Positions 46,979-59,973 are shown, counted from the stretch's first letter. The stretch is DNA of 64,000 nt from Cannabis sativa (GCF_029168945.1 NC_083605.1:30145280-30209279), one strand, 5' to 3'. Numbers and translations are program-made. The notes: generated from the letters alone by a model not told the origin.

Positions 46979-49079
46979 TAGCCATGGTTACTTTTTGCCA
47001 GATCTAATGATCTGATTGCTCCCTTGGTCAAGTTAATAATTTGTAACAGGTATACTTACAATCTTCTTTCATCTGTGTATGACCTAGCAACATGATAGGA
47101 CCCATCCAAAGTGTGCCTGTGTGAGCCTATGTGTCTAATTTTATTATAGATGCATATAGGTTGTTGTTGCTAAATAAAATGTCATAGTTCTTGATAGATT
47201 TTATTTAGGCCCATTTAGTTTTTGGGCCTATTCAATTAATAACAGTTGTTCATTTTAAGGTTAAATTCCTCTCTTTTGGGCCTTGTGTGAGAGTTGGGAG
47301 CCATAGTAGTGGGTACGACATACTGAACCCAGCACCCCCTCACATGAACCACCCCAATTGTGAAGGCCCATTTGCCTGATTTGAATAACTTTACTAGGTT
47401 AATTAAACTAGTTTAACCTAATAAAATTGATTAGCAACATAATTAATTTCATTTATTTTGAAATTAATTTAAGAAAATTATAGTTTAAAGAATTTTTTAT
47501 TCTAAGCTAAACTATATGTATTTTCTTGTATTTAATTAAATATAGAATTATAACCATCTAGATTCTTTCTGAAGCTTAATTTAAATTTTTCATTAAATAT
47601 TCCTATTTAAGTTGATATTTAGTTATCTACAACTAACCAACTTAAATCTGAATATCTTTTGGATTTAAAATTTCAAAATTAAGTTGAAGAATTTTAGGTA
47701 TTGGTTATTAAGATTCTTTAGATATTTTTTAAGTTAATATCTTTTCGAATATTAACTTAAAATGGAATATTTTAGATATTTTTTAAGTTAATATCTTTTC
47801 GAATATTAACTTAAAATGGAATATTTTCAAATTAAGTGGTTACAACTTAATTTTTGATATTTAATTAAATTTAAATTTTAAAGTATTTAAGTTCTAGATT
47901 TTTTCTAATACAACTTAAATTAGATATTTTTTCAAATTTTGTGGAAAAGATACTTAGTCAAATAAGATATTTTCTAGATAGTTATTTCTAGACTACTTAT
48001 TATTTCTAATATTAAATAGGAAAATATTATACATTGTGAAATTAATTATTTTAAATAATTAATTTTGGTACAGTTTATTTTAAGTATATTTTTTCCTAGT
48101 ATTAAACTAGAGATTAATAATTAAGCCTTCTCTACACTTAATTATTTATTTCTTGAATTTAATACATTTAATTAATTTGAAAATTAAATATCTAAGTTGA
48201 TTTACATCATGACACTTAAATATTTCTTTTTCATGACACTTAATTAAATAGAAAATTATTTTTAGTTTAAATTTATTTTTTCAACTAAATTTAAATAATT
48301 TTCACAATATATTTTTTCTTTATTTTATTAATCAAATTTCGAAATTGCATTTCTTAAATGCTGGAATTTCGAATTTTATTTGAAAAATAGATTAAAGTTG
48401 TAAATTATTTATTTTAATTTTGGACACACTTAAATCAATAATTTTTTCATTTAATGATTAATTAAAATAAATTGAATTAAAGTATATTATTAGAAATTGA
48501 ATTAATTAGTCAAAGGAAAACCTAGATAGATCATATTTTTGCTTGAAGTATTTTTCTAGTGTATTTAATTAAATAGAAAATTAATATTTAAGTTGATTTT
48601 CATCATCATACTTAAATATTTGAAATTTTTCTTATATATTTAATTAAATAGGAAAATTATATTTTTTGTTGTAAATTAATTTTATTAATTAATTTTGGGC
48701 CAACATTAAATTAGAATAATTTTTCCAGGATTATTTTTTTTTATTTTAACATGCATTTTCGAAAATTGTATCCTTGAATACTTTAATTTTTCAAAATGCA
48801 ATATATATTTATAGAAAATAAAATTTGAGTTGTAAATTAATTTAAATTAATTTTGTAACAACTTAAATTGAATATTTTTCTAAATATTTATTGGAAATTA
48901 TTACTAAGATGGAAATAATTCATGTTATTTTCATAACCATCTAAGTAAAATTTATAAATATTAAATTAAAATTTATATTTAGAATTTTTCATTATAAATT
49001 GGAAATTTTAAATAAATATATATTTAAAATAAATAGATTAAATAAAGAGAATCAAAGAAAATACAACTCACTTTAAATA
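46979..49079 (+). other. leader of copia element 2, right part
   Basis: AT-rich, hairpin-rich leader continuing from 26795. It includes a 54-bp perfect tandem duplication (47720-47773 and 47774-47827, beginning AGATATTTTTTAAGTTAATA). No coding region. Confidence 0.7.
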
Positions 49080-49500
49080 ATGAGCTTGATTATTATTAAG
49101 ATATTCGATCTCCATTGTTGGTCTTACAAAAGTTAAATGTTTTTCAATATAACCTCGAGACGCTAGACTTCGTCCCCCTATGGATGGTTATTCGTTGAAC
49201 GCATTTAACACCGTAAAATCTTATTTGATAAGTGTTTTGTAAGTTTTCGTCTCTATTAGACTCTCCCCTACGGTGACTACTTAGAGATAAACTTATGAAA
49301 CATGAAACAATGGTGGAAGCTCATAAAATGAGAATAACCTTGACTCTCGCCTACCGGGACAACGTTGGATTCTTATTTTGATCGAATAAAAGGTTGCTAG
49401 AATGGTTTCTATTTTAGATGAGCTGACAACTCTATTCAATGAATGATACTTTGGCTCTCGCCTACCGGGACACTGTATCAGTTTGTTGAAAACCTTGGAA
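49080..49500 (+). other. conserved non-coding module (element 2 copy)
   Basis: Matches 3760-4140: GATCTCCATTGTTGG, then two CTCTCGCCTACCGGGACA repeats (about 49345 and 49457) around a TTGCTAGAATGGTTTCTATT core. A fainter second version appears at 49660-49950, suggesting local duplication. Confidence 0.6.
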
Positions 49501-50349
49501 ATTATTTAGGATTGTATGTTTTAGTATTTTCACTGGTCATTCCGACTTGCTATATGTTTAATAATTTCTGAATGGTGTATGAATTTATATTGAACCATGT
49601 TAATTTCTGTTATTAAATTGTAGTTTAATTTCGAATCTTCATTCTTGGTCTAACATGTTTGTTTATCTAATGAGATAAATCCCTAATGGATTTTCACCAT
49701 TAGACATACATAATAGTGTAAGATCTCGAAAGATTAATATTGTATATGCAACATCTAGCTGTTCATCAATTGATGACACCTTAGACTAGTATTTTTACAA
49801 TATGAAACAAGAAGATTACATAAATAAGATTACTTTGTCTTTCGCTAATCGAAGCATCGTTGGATTCTTATTTATAAACGAAATTATCCTAATTCCTCTT
49901 AGCTTATTCAATTCGAATTAGCTTCAAAATATATCATTGGATGAATGGTCTATAAATCATTTCATGTCATTATATTTTCTCTTAAGAAATTAAATGACGC
50001 ATATGATTATAATCCCGAAATTCTATTCCCAATTGATATAAATCCTCAATCTTAGAAATCTCCTGCTTGTATGGGCAAATCAGACTTAGAATTAAATTAG
50101 CAGTGGTGGTCCAAGATAGAATTACTCATTATATTTGGTATAAATTTTAAGTCTTTGACTTTAATTTTAGATTCCAAATAGAAATTTTCTTATATTTCTA
50201 ATTCCAGATACAATACAGTTACACTTTCTCAAGGGTTTAATATCCATCTTCTATTAATGGATTCAAACTGTATGGAATATGAGTTAGGTATTCTGTGACC
50301 AGGATCCACTTGCACTATTCTAAGAATTCTTTGATGTAACTAAACCTAA

Positions 50350-52215
50350 GTCATCAAAAGACACTACCACATTTTTCATTAATCTATGGCATTTGTATCT
50401 TGTTCATAGTGGATTTGACAAGATCAATCTCTGCAAAGAGTTAATATGCCTATATCCACTGAAAGTAGTTCATCTCATTCGCAGATGGATGTACATTCAG
50501 AGGTGGATATGAGTTTTTTGTTGTATTCTTAAAACGATCACTCTAGATTATACCTTATGCAAAGAAATTTGAAATGTTTGAAAAATTTCTTACATTTCTA
50601 GCAATGGTTAAAACCATTAAGGTAAGTGGTTAAAGATCTTGCGAACTGATAGGGGTGGAGAAATAGTTAGTAGATATGCAGTTCAAAGATCATGAAATTG
50701 ATTTTTGAATTATATCCAAACTTACCTCCCCAGAAATTTCGAGTTGCATGTTGATGATTAGTTACTAGTCATTGCCTAATTCCTTCCATGGTAATACAAT
50801 TTCAGAATGATGTAATGGTTGTATACTTAATGTAAATCATTACTAGATTCATGGATGACCTAATCAAAATCTTAAGAAAAGCTAGAACTGTTAACCATGT
50901 TTTGTTAGCTATTCTAAGTGATTAGGGGTGGACCATCCCATAGTCAATAGATAAGAAAGTGTTTGTTTAAACAAATACTACTTTTCTAAGATAATGACTA
51001 AGTCTGAAAACAAGTAGCAAATAAAGGAGATATTTTTTTCTTGATTCCAAAAGTGTTCTATCATCTTATTTGATATATGATGATCCCACTGCCTCTGTTG
51101 TCTTGTCACAACCAAAGAGATCAATACCATTTAGGAACTCACCTTCTTATGATTTGGGAGACACTAGTGATTAAAATTCATTGTGAGTTTAAACAAGTAA
51201 TGGATTGTCAAGATAAGAAACTAAGAAGAAAGCCAATAGAACTATGGTTTAATCCATTCACATGGAATAACCTAAAGTTTTCTATTACAAGGACATAAAA
51301 GGAAATTTTAGTTAATAAGTCTATTCAATGGACTTAACAAACTTCCTGTTCCTAGTATTATAGGTTTGAGTTTATCTAAACCTATGGCTTGTGGTATACC
51401 TGGTAATTACTTACTCTAATGCAAGCAACTTACTTTAGTGAGATGCTGAAGCATTTTCTTTCTAATGGCAATCTATAGAAGCTTCACAACTTCTTAGACA
51501 TAGATTTTATTTATCTAAGGAAAAGTCTCAACAATTCCAGAAAAGATAAAGCCATGAAAGAATTTCTTATATCAACAGTGAGAGGTCTTAGATATGCTTT
51601 TGTATGCCTTAGACTAGACACCTGCTGTTGAGTGGGAGTAATGAGTAGGTATCAGATTAATCTAGGAGAAGAACATTGGAAGACAATCAAGTAAATCTTA
51701 AGATAAAGAAGAGGAACAATATGTTAGTCTATAAGGGTGTGTTTAAAACTCTTAGACTACACCATATCAGATTTCGAAATTTGCCTTTGTGCTAGTAAAT
51801 CTTTCTGATAAGATGGTGGTTACTCTAGGGGTGGAATAGTGATTTTGGAGAAGTGTAAAAACCTATCTAAAGTCTCTAGGTCTACCAGAGAGGGACTGAA
51901 TGTTAAGGTTGCAGGAAAGGTACTTATTCAGTCTAAGGAAAGTTCTATACATTTTTGGCATCATTCAAAATTGCCTTAAACTACTAGTGTTAATTTCCTA
52001 ATTAATTAAAAGTAGTTGCCAAAGGTATAGAATCCAGTATCCCAAGAGAGTAGACATATAGAGAGGAATTTCACATTATCAATGATTTTGTGATTAAAGG
52101 AAGAGTAATGGTGGAGAAAAAGTTGTGGTTAATTCAACCTTTCAGATCCTATTACGAGGAGTTTACTACTACTACACTTGATTTGTATATCGAGGTGTTG
52201 AGATTATTTGAAACG
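50350..52215 (+). pseudogene. heavily eroded copia pol
   Basis: Scattered matches in family order: LWHLYLVHSGFDKIN (pre-integrase, about 50385), GGYEFFVVFL (about 50500), LRTDRGGE (about 50640), GVMSRYQINLGEEHWK (about 51645), LVYKGV (about 51725), and a tail resembling REEFHIINDFVIKGRVMVEK (about 52055). Dozens of stops and indels separate them. No frame is usable. The erosion is much greater than in elements 1 and 3. Confidence 0.85.
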
Positions 52216-52234
52216 CACTTTTTGTTTTATATTA

Positions 52235-52249
52235 GTGCAAGTGGGAGTT
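52235..52249 (+). other. polypurine tract, copia element 2
   Basis: GTGCAAGTGGGAGTT directly before the LTR at 52250; identical to that of element 1 although the neighbouring pol is eroded. Confidence 0.85.
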
Positions 52250-54145
52250 TGTTGGGTTTTATGCCCTAAATAAAACACATTTCAATATAATCAGATTTAC
52301 TTATTAATATAGATCAGAAATAACATTTAATCTTGCATGGTTCACATGATTTATTTCATGATTGTATGTGCATAATGTATAAATTCATCTAAAACCCTTT
52401 TCACATACTTGATCCTGTTTATTGTGCCGTCAACACATTGGAAAGTAAACATGACTATGTGAATAAAGTTTCCTAGATTTATCAGACATAGGGTTTTACT
52501 GATATGATAATCTACAACAGAGTTTACTTGCATTTGGAGAAGTGCTATGTTCTTTCCAGAGCATTGGTTAAAGTAAAGCTCAGGTTGGATGCATGGAGTA
52601 TGCATCGGAAGGGACCGATATTGAACTTTGACTTAGATTTATTAAACTTACCGTAATATCTATTCAAGTCAATATCGCCTAGTTGATCCTAGATCAAATG
52701 ATCTTAATCGTGATAGGATTAGGCTCAATCTCGAGAGGCTATTCGTGTTCTTTGATGTGTTAGTTAAGCCTACTTTTAGGTCAGGGTGATACGTACATTT
52801 TGGGAACACGGTAGTGCAATTGAGTGGGAGCGCTATCATAAACATGGAATCCATAGCTTCTATCCGGCGAATAGTAAGCAAAGGATGATCTCCTTCGAGC
52901 TTGACCAAACGAACATAAATGGTGGAGTACTCATTTCACATAAGCTGAAATATTATTTATACGGGGTCAAGTGTTTTAAGGATAAAATACATTGTAGGGT
53001 GTAACGGTAATCTAATCCCTTTACAGTGTAGATCATTCATATAGAGGATCATTGATCACATTAGGATTATAACAATGGATAACTAATGATGTGTCTATAT
53101 GGTGGAACATATAGAGCATTCTATATACTGAGAGTGCAATTCTAAGTTCTATGCGTGGATTCAACGAAGAATTAATAAGTTAGTGAATTTTAGTGCTAAA
53201 TTCTTGATCTACTTATTGGAAGTTCGGTTATATAGACCCATGGTCCCCGCACTAGTTGAGATAATATTGCTTGTAAGACTCATATAATTGGTTTTGATTA
53301 ATCAATTATAATTCTCAAATTAGACTATGTCTATTTGTGAATTTTTCACTAAGTAAGGGCGAAATTGTAAAGAAAGAGTTTTAGGGGCATATTTGTTAAT
53401 TATGATACTTTGTATGGTTCAATTAATAAATATGATAAATGACAATATTATTTAATAATTATTTATAGTTATTAAATAGTTAGAATTGGCATTTAAATGG
53501 TTGAATTAGAAAATTGGCGTTTTTGAGAAAATCAGATTCAGAAAAGGTAAAACTGCAAAATTGCAAAAAGTGAGGCCCAAATCCACTAGTATAGGGCCAG
53601 CCACTTTCGTAGGAAATTTAAGCTGATTTTTTTCATTATTTTAATGCCAAATAATTCAAACCTAATCCTAGTGGAATGCTATAAATAGATAGTGAAGGCT
53701 TCAGGAAATTTACACTTAAAATTTCTACACTTCTGATTCAGAAAAAACTGAGCCTCTCTCTCCCCCTATCTTTGGCCGAACCCACTTTCTCTTTCTTCTT
53801 CCTTCAATTTCAAAAATCTTAGTGTGAGAGTAGTGCCCACACACAGCAAGTGATACCTCAATCATAGTGAGGAAGATCGTGAAGAAAGACATTCAGCAAA
53901 AGGAGTTTCAGCATCAAAGATTCAGAGAAAGAGATCCAGGTTCAGATATTGATAATGCTCTGCTATAGAAAGGAATCAAGGGCTAGATATCTAAACGGAA
54001 GGAGTCATATTATTCCGCTGCACCCAATGTAAGGTTTCCTAAACTTTATATGTGTTTATTTCATCGTTTTAGAAAGTTCATATTTAGGGTGTTAATAAAC
54101 ATACTTGTGAGTAGATCTAAGATCCTGGTAAAATAATTTCCAACA
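52250..54145 (+). repeat. right LTR of copia element 2
   Basis: 1,896 bp, TGTTGGG to CCAACA, paired with 23799-25694. Confidence 0.95.
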
Positions 54146-55366
54146 ACTCGCCTTAGAGCCATGGTAATTGATTTACTTGCAAGAAATTTGGACTTTAAAA
54201 CGATTGTTTGTTTGTTTTTGGATGCTATCATGTTGTATTGAGTGTTATTTGATGATTGATTGATGTTTGTAAATTTTCGTGAAAAATAATTGCGATTCTG
54301 TTTCTGGAATTATTTTTATTGGATAGTATGGAAAAAATTAAGCAAGTTACTTTTTTACAGAACTCAATTTCGATTTAATTTGAATTAGTTATGATTTTTT
54401 GAAGATTCGAAAAAATCGGAGCTGTGTTGAAATTTTCTTGCGATCGCGAAAACTGTCCGTACAGCTCACAATTTTTTCGTTTTTCTTCATTTTTTCATGC
54501 TTTTTCATAGAATTAACTTCCGATTTTTTGTGTAGTTATGTATTTATACTATTACTATTCATAATTCAATTCTAATTATCATTTTGAATTAATTTAATAT
54601 TTTTTAAATTTAATTCAAAATATTAGTGTAATTTGAATTTGAAAATAGTTAGTATCTATCTTTTTTGCTTAATAATCTATCTTATTTTTAAATTTTATTA
54701 TATCTTATCTTATTTTTAAATTTAAGGTCAGATTTTAATATTTTAAATTATTTTTTTTTTAAATAATTTGACCTTATTTAAATTTTAAAATAAGATAACA
54801 ATAATCATGTAATTTTAAATAGATGTAAGATATTTTGCTAACTTTTAAATTTTGTTATTTTATTTATTTAAATTACATTTAAAATCTGAAAAAGATATTC
54901 ATTTATCTTTTTTAATTTTTTATTTAATTTTTATTTATAAAATAACATTTAATTTTTAAAAGTAGTTAAAAATTTTGAAATGATATTTAGGTTGGTTGAA
55001 ACGTAATTTTTCAAAATTGTAGGTTTAATTTTAAATTTAAATTTTTTTTTTAAATTTCGAATATTTCAAATTTTATTTTAAATTTTCGAAAATAAATATT
55101 TTATTTATTTTATTAATTATTTCAAATTTAATAATTTAATTTAAAATTAAATAAATCCTACATCCAACTATCCAGCTAACCTTGTTGCAGGAGTATGTGT
55201 TTCAGCTTGTGTGTAAGTTTTCAAAACCTATTATTACTTGATTGCAAATAGCCATGGTTACTTTTTGCCAGATCTAATGATCTGATGGCTCCCTTGGTCA
55301 AGTTAATAATTTGTAATATGTATACTTACAATCTTCTTTCATCTGTGTATGACCTAGCAACATGAT
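54146..55366 (+). other. second leader copy after the right LTR
   Basis: Begins with a PBS version (ACTCGCCTTAGAGCCATGG) and runs through the leader to GACCTAGCAACATGAT, matching 25695-26795 then 46979-47100. It therefore includes the empty insertion site at 55241-55260. The match then stops in unrelated DNA. Confidence 0.9.
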
Positions 55367-56459
55367 TCATTATGGTCATATCATTGATTCATTACGGTCT
55401 ATTAAAAACTTAAGGAACCATTTAATCCCCCACAATTACTATATATGTTCTCTAATCAATCAATCACGTATTTCTAATCCAATGTAATTGTAATTGAAAT
55501 TGAAATCAATTTGAAATCACCTCAATGTCATGAGAATTTTGAGTTTGTGTAGCTCCTCCATGACTTTCTTCTCGACTGTGTGGATTGAGTTGGGAAGCTT
55601 CTGCTGGGGTCTCAAGTAATAATCCCCCGATTCTTCTTCACTCATCTGATTAACAACATCAAGAAAAATATTTAGAACTTTATCAACAGAGGTCGAACAA
55701 GTCTATTCTCTGTACGTGAAGAAGTGGTAGCGTAAACATTGTTGTGGAATTGCCAAGCTCTTCTCCTTTCCATGGCCTGGAATAAAGGAGTTCCAAAAGA
55801 ATCGCGATTGTGATGGAAACCAGATTTAAGTAGCCTCTGTCCTTAGGTTTCGGCCGGAGATGGTGGTCCAATCAGAATGCGATTGCGATGGAAACTCTAA
55901 TCTCTCTGTCTCAAGTCTCAACGGATAGATTTTAGAGATAGAAAAGAAACTATTAGTTTGTGATTAAAAAACTGTATTTTCTAAGAGGGAAAGTTAACTC
56001 TATATGCATTTATTGGGTCAAAATTTATCCTCTAATTATTTGTGTATCAATATTATTTAATTACGTCAATTTTTCATTGAGCCCAAAATCACTCCTCCCA
56101 TTGTTCAACTCATTCTCTCCCTCCATTCTCCCTCTCTCTTCAAGAGAACCGTACTACCGCGACCACTGCCACCATCCAAGACTACCGCCGCCATCCAAGA
56201 CTACTACCACCATTTAACACCACTCGACCCACTAGAAACCCAATCGGACTAACCCTCTCGACTCCATTTCAATCTGTATGAGCCCACGCCAATCTCGTTC
56301 CTCAACAGCGAACGAAGAGACCACCGCCATGAATGGAGAGACCTATATGAGTTTATTGATTTAGAATTAAAATATAGACGAATCTTTGTTATCTATGAGT
56401 TTATGTTAGATTTAGAATGTTGAGTTTGGTCGAATCTGCGTTTTGGGCAGAAAATAAGT
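55367..56459. other. spacer with possible gene debris
   Basis: Less AT-biased than the surrounding spacers. Contains a short minus-strand frame (listed separately), a pyrimidine-rich CACC/CCGCC segment at 56140-56240 that looks like a 5' UTR or start of a host gene, and no recognised domain. Confidence 0.4.
55517..55645 (-). CDS. 42-codon unrecognised frame, possible exon
   Basis: MSEEESGDYYLRPQQKLPNS then a Lys/Glu-rich helix-like end (KKVMEELHKLK). It is preceded on its strand by a T-rich run and CAG, so it could be an exon with an AG acceptor. Its composition is unlike the AT-rich shadows around it. No family recognised; may be a remnant. Confidence 0.25.
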   Translation of the reverse strand: MSEEESGDYYLRPQQKLPNSIHTVEKKVMEELHKLKILMTLR

Positions 56460-56668
56460 TTTACGCCAGGTTTGATGCCTTTCTGTTGTTGAAATGAGTG
56501 AAGGTTGAAGACATAGGTCCGATGTAGGCTCGATGTAGGTCTGATAGTGGCCCGATGCTATCCATTTATTTATTTTTTATGTTATTATTGTACACAAAAA
56601 TGGGTACCATCGGACCTACGTCTACAACCTTTACTAATTCTAACAATAGAAAGGCATAGAGTTGCATC
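56460..56668. repeat. imperfect ~60-bp inverted repeat
   Basis: 56465-56523 (GATGCCTTTCTGTTGTTGAA ... AGGTCCGATG) pairs with 56604-56668 in reverse. A third related copy, in the inverted sense, lies at about 57460-57520, on the other side of the hAT MITE. Confidence 0.6.
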
Positions 56669-56724
56669 GGACCAGTATTGCACCATATATATAGTGCATA
56701 TTTGAGTAGCATCGAGCCACTGTT

Positions 56725-57444
56725 TAGGGGTGAGCAAAAAATCAAAGAAATTGACCAAACCGAGTACACCGACCGTCCGAACACCGAAAAAACTAACACC
56801 AAAAAAATTGAAAAACCGAAAAAATCGCCTTCGATTAAAACTGCTTTTGCACGGTCGGTTTTAGTGTCAATGGCAAACCAACCAATTAAACTGCGAACCG
56901 ACCAAACATATATATTATCACTATACATATATAATATAATTATTTTTGTACATATTTAATATACAGTTTTATTAAACTAGTTTTACTTCTTATCTTTTTA
57001 TTTAAAGTCTTAGTTATTCATTGCTTTATTTTATTATAATTTGATGTATTTACGTATTATATAGACATTCATAAAATAATACGAGTTTTTCAATATAACT
57101 CATTACCATATTAGTAGCACAAATAATTTAAGCAAATTTAAAAAAGTTTATTTTACATTATTTATTTAACTAAGAAAGTTTCTGTTCTTAAATTATATGA
57201 TATTTGATACAATACTCTAATTTTTTTAGTTTTTAAATAATTATAGCAAATTTAAAGACTCTTTTTTTTAAAAAAAAATAAAGCTCGGTTTGGTCGGTTT
57301 AAACCGACCAAACCATGTATTAAAAAAATCAATTTTTTTTAATATTTATATAATGCTCGGTCGGTTTTCGAATTATAACCATGAAAATCGAAAACTGAAT
57401 TTTGAATTTTTTTTGTGTAAAAAATCGACTGTTGCTCACCCATA
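56725..57444. mobile_element. hAT-type MITE, 720 bp
   Basis: Terminal inverted repeats TAGGGGTGAGCAAA and TTGCTCACCCATA. Flanking 8-bp duplications CCACTGTT (56717-56724) and CCACTATT (57445-57452) differ at one base. Inside are many CGGTTTGGTCGGTTT/ACCGACCAAACC words in both orientations near the ends. No transposase. The 8-bp duplication and TIR style fit hAT. Confidence 0.88.
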
Positions 57445-57452
57445 CCACTATT

Positions 57453-58229
57453 GAACCTACATCTTCAGTCTGTGCTCATTTCAACAACAAAAGGCATCAG
57501 ACTTGCATCGAACCACCATCAGACCTTCATCTCTTACCTCCAGATTATATTACTATCGTACCCACTATCGTACCCCATCGTATTAATCACTACAATTTTC
57601 TTTTGAGTATATATTGCAACAATTATATACAACACACAAATTTCCTAACTTTCTTTTTGTTGCCATTCGAGTTGAAAATTAGAAAAATATTTAATTATCT
57701 TTTATTTTTTCTTTTTTAGTCCTCTAAGTGTTAAAACTTCATACAATATTTTTTTTTAATTTATAAAATTTTATGCGATATGTTCTTTTAATATCAAAAC
57801 TTTATGATTTTTTTTTTTAAAAAAACTTTTCCTATTATTTTGTTTTCAATTTCATGATGTTACTAATATTATTTTTAATATATTTTATTAATAAGTTGAG
57901 TTTAATTTTTATACTTTAAAATTTTATACAATATTTTATTTAAATTACTTTGATGCTTTTATTTTATCTCTGATCATTATGTATTAAACAGTGTTTATCT
58001 TTAACTGATATATAACATTTATAAATTAAAATATACATAACTTAAAATAAAACTATGCATATGTATCTTGCACCTAACATTTATATAAATTAAAATTTAA
58101 AAGCCAAAAAAAATGTAATCGTAAACCTGACAATAACAAAAACTACGTATGAGTTCTAATAGACCAAGATGACCATAATGATAGTCACGGCTACCAATTA
58201 ATTCACTAATAATCATATAGTGCCAAAAG
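57453..58229. other. AT-rich spacer, no gene seen
   Basis: After a short remnant of the inverted-repeat family the sequence is AT-rich with T runs. No gene or element was recognised before the duplication begins. Confidence 0.5.
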
Positions 58230-58937
58230 GAGAATGTTGAGCTTTTGACATAATTTCCTCAATACTTTTGATATAATCTTGCGTTTCAATATCACACACA
58301 TATAAATGACAATACTAGTTGTTTCTATTTTTTATAATATTTGTTTTTATTTTCACTAAAAATATTATAGACTTTTGCAACCTAACTTTTCTACTGAAGA
58401 AAATTTAATTAATACAAATTTACAATAAATAGAAAACTCTCACTATATTACTAGGTAGGTCTCATGTAAAGCAAGTCTCCCTGTAAACCAAAGAAACTAA
58501 CATATTATTAGGCAAGTCTCCATGTAAACCAAAGAAACTAACATATTATTAGGCAAGTCTCCATGACGAATCAATTCCTAGAGCAAATCATATCAAGAAA
58601 AACATTTACCAAGATCTCTACAAGAATGCAAGTTTATTAAAAAGCTAAAGGAACAATACACCCCTTAACCTTATCTACCAAAATTTGCTCTAATTTGTAG
58701 AGCTTCAACAATGGTTCCATACCACAAATGTGGCTCATTCATGAAGGCGCACAGTTACGGAAACAAATGGCGGTCAGAAATGGAGTGAGACATTTGGGCA
58801 GAAGATCGAGGCACCTTGATTCCGACATGTCTCATTTGGATATGTAATTGTGTTGTTGAACAGGTTGTCTCGATGGAAGCGAGATAAAGGTGAAACATTG
58901 AAGAATAAAAATACCAACGTACAAAGAGAAAGAAAAT

Positions 58938-59973
58938 AAATGAGCTCGTAGTCCAAAAGTCTCTGAATCCTTCTTTCATCATCTTCCGCACAATATCCAA
59001 CTAGCTTCACAAGATTTGGATGCTTCACAACACCTAAAAAATTCACTTCATTTATACATTCTTTATGCCCTGGACACTAGAATGCAAATACATGGTAAAT
59101 TTCATTAGATAACTTCAAGCACCTGACAATGGCATTCCAAAAGCAACATTGATCTTCTAAAACAAAATCCATTTCAACAAATCAAAGATTTCAATAGCTA
59201 TTTTTTATCGGTTGAACATGTACAAAATGGGTTCCTTCTTAATTGAACACTTGAACAACATGATGAGTTCTAGAATTGCAAATTAGTGAACGTTTTTTTT
59301 TTTCTTTTTATAAAACTTTTTCTTAGGACTATAAAACACTTCCAACACATTATTCAGATTTGTCAACAAGCTACTGCAAATCCAAGATTCTTGAAACAGA
59401 CCAAACAATGAAACAATACAAACATAAATGGATTTGTATATACATCGTGTCAAAAAGAAAAGAAATGAGGAAAGACATGCCTGGAAGCCACTACGATTCA
59501 ACTATTTGATCGCAACATCAATCTTACAGGGAAGGGCATCTTCGTTGTCGTCCTGTCGTCAATCTCAACATCCGACCCCGAAACCTTAACAACTCCTCTG
59601 TAAACGCAGCCAAAACCTCCCTCCCCAAACAACAATGCCATACTGAACCCTCTGGTGGCCGATTTGAGCTCGGAGAACGTGAACACCCTCAGATCATTGG
59701 CTCTACGCAGACTCAGGAACTCGTAAACACCAATGAAGTCAGAAAAGTCCTTGGAGTCGGAATCGAACTCGGAGCGGCGATTACTGTCAAGGCTGCTGGA
59801 GGCAACACTTAGCGAGCGAGCCCAAGACACCTTGGAGCGAGAGTTTGCTAATGAAGATGGTGATAATACTGGAGTTTGCCAATGAAGATGGTGATAATGC
59901 TGGAGTTTGCCAATGAAGATGGTGATAATGCTGGAGTTTGCCAATGAAGATGGTGATAATGCTGGAGTTTGCC
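58938..59973 (-). pseudogene. RLCK-VII kinase pseudogene, copy B
   Basis: Same PBL19/PCRK1-like kinase fragment as copy A without the CACTA. Exon 1 (about 59973-59470) has VFTFSELKSATRGFS and GEGGFGCVYRG, the same frameshift before the catalytic-Lys segment KIDVAIK and the same following TAG. Exon 2 (from 59069 downward) reads [20 protein letters not shown] then [14 protein letters not shown]. The C-terminal lobe is missing. Sharing both lesions with copy A dates the decay before the duplication. The exon 1/2 junction is one base short of the expected frame, so splicing would not rescue it. Confidence 0.9.
59850..59973. repeat. 31-bp minisatellite, 4 units (copy B)
   Basis: Units start at 59850, 59881, 59912 and 59943. 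One more unit than copy A, with a single change (ATAATACTGG) in the first. Confidence 0.95.

Larger units (their letters stand above)
23799..55366 (+). mobile_element. Ty1/copia element 2 with nested insertions and extra leader
   Basis: LTR 23799-25694, internal region 25695-26795 continued at 46979-52249, LTR 52250-54145, then a second copy of the leader (54146-55366) with no third LTR in the window. The internal region is interrupted by a 20,178-bp insertion with GCAAA duplications. The uninterrupted leader sequence at 55241-55260 proves the original continuity. Both LTRs are 1,896 bp. The pol remnant is far more eroded than the LTR pair. The LTR-int-LTR-int order points to unequal recombination or a tandem insertion with loss of the right end. 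Confidence 0.9.

Noticed and set aside
56566..56959. Overlapping frames in the left part of the hAT MITE
   Set aside because: Opposite-strand frames arise from the ACCGA/TCGGT repeats of the MITE; no coding evidence.
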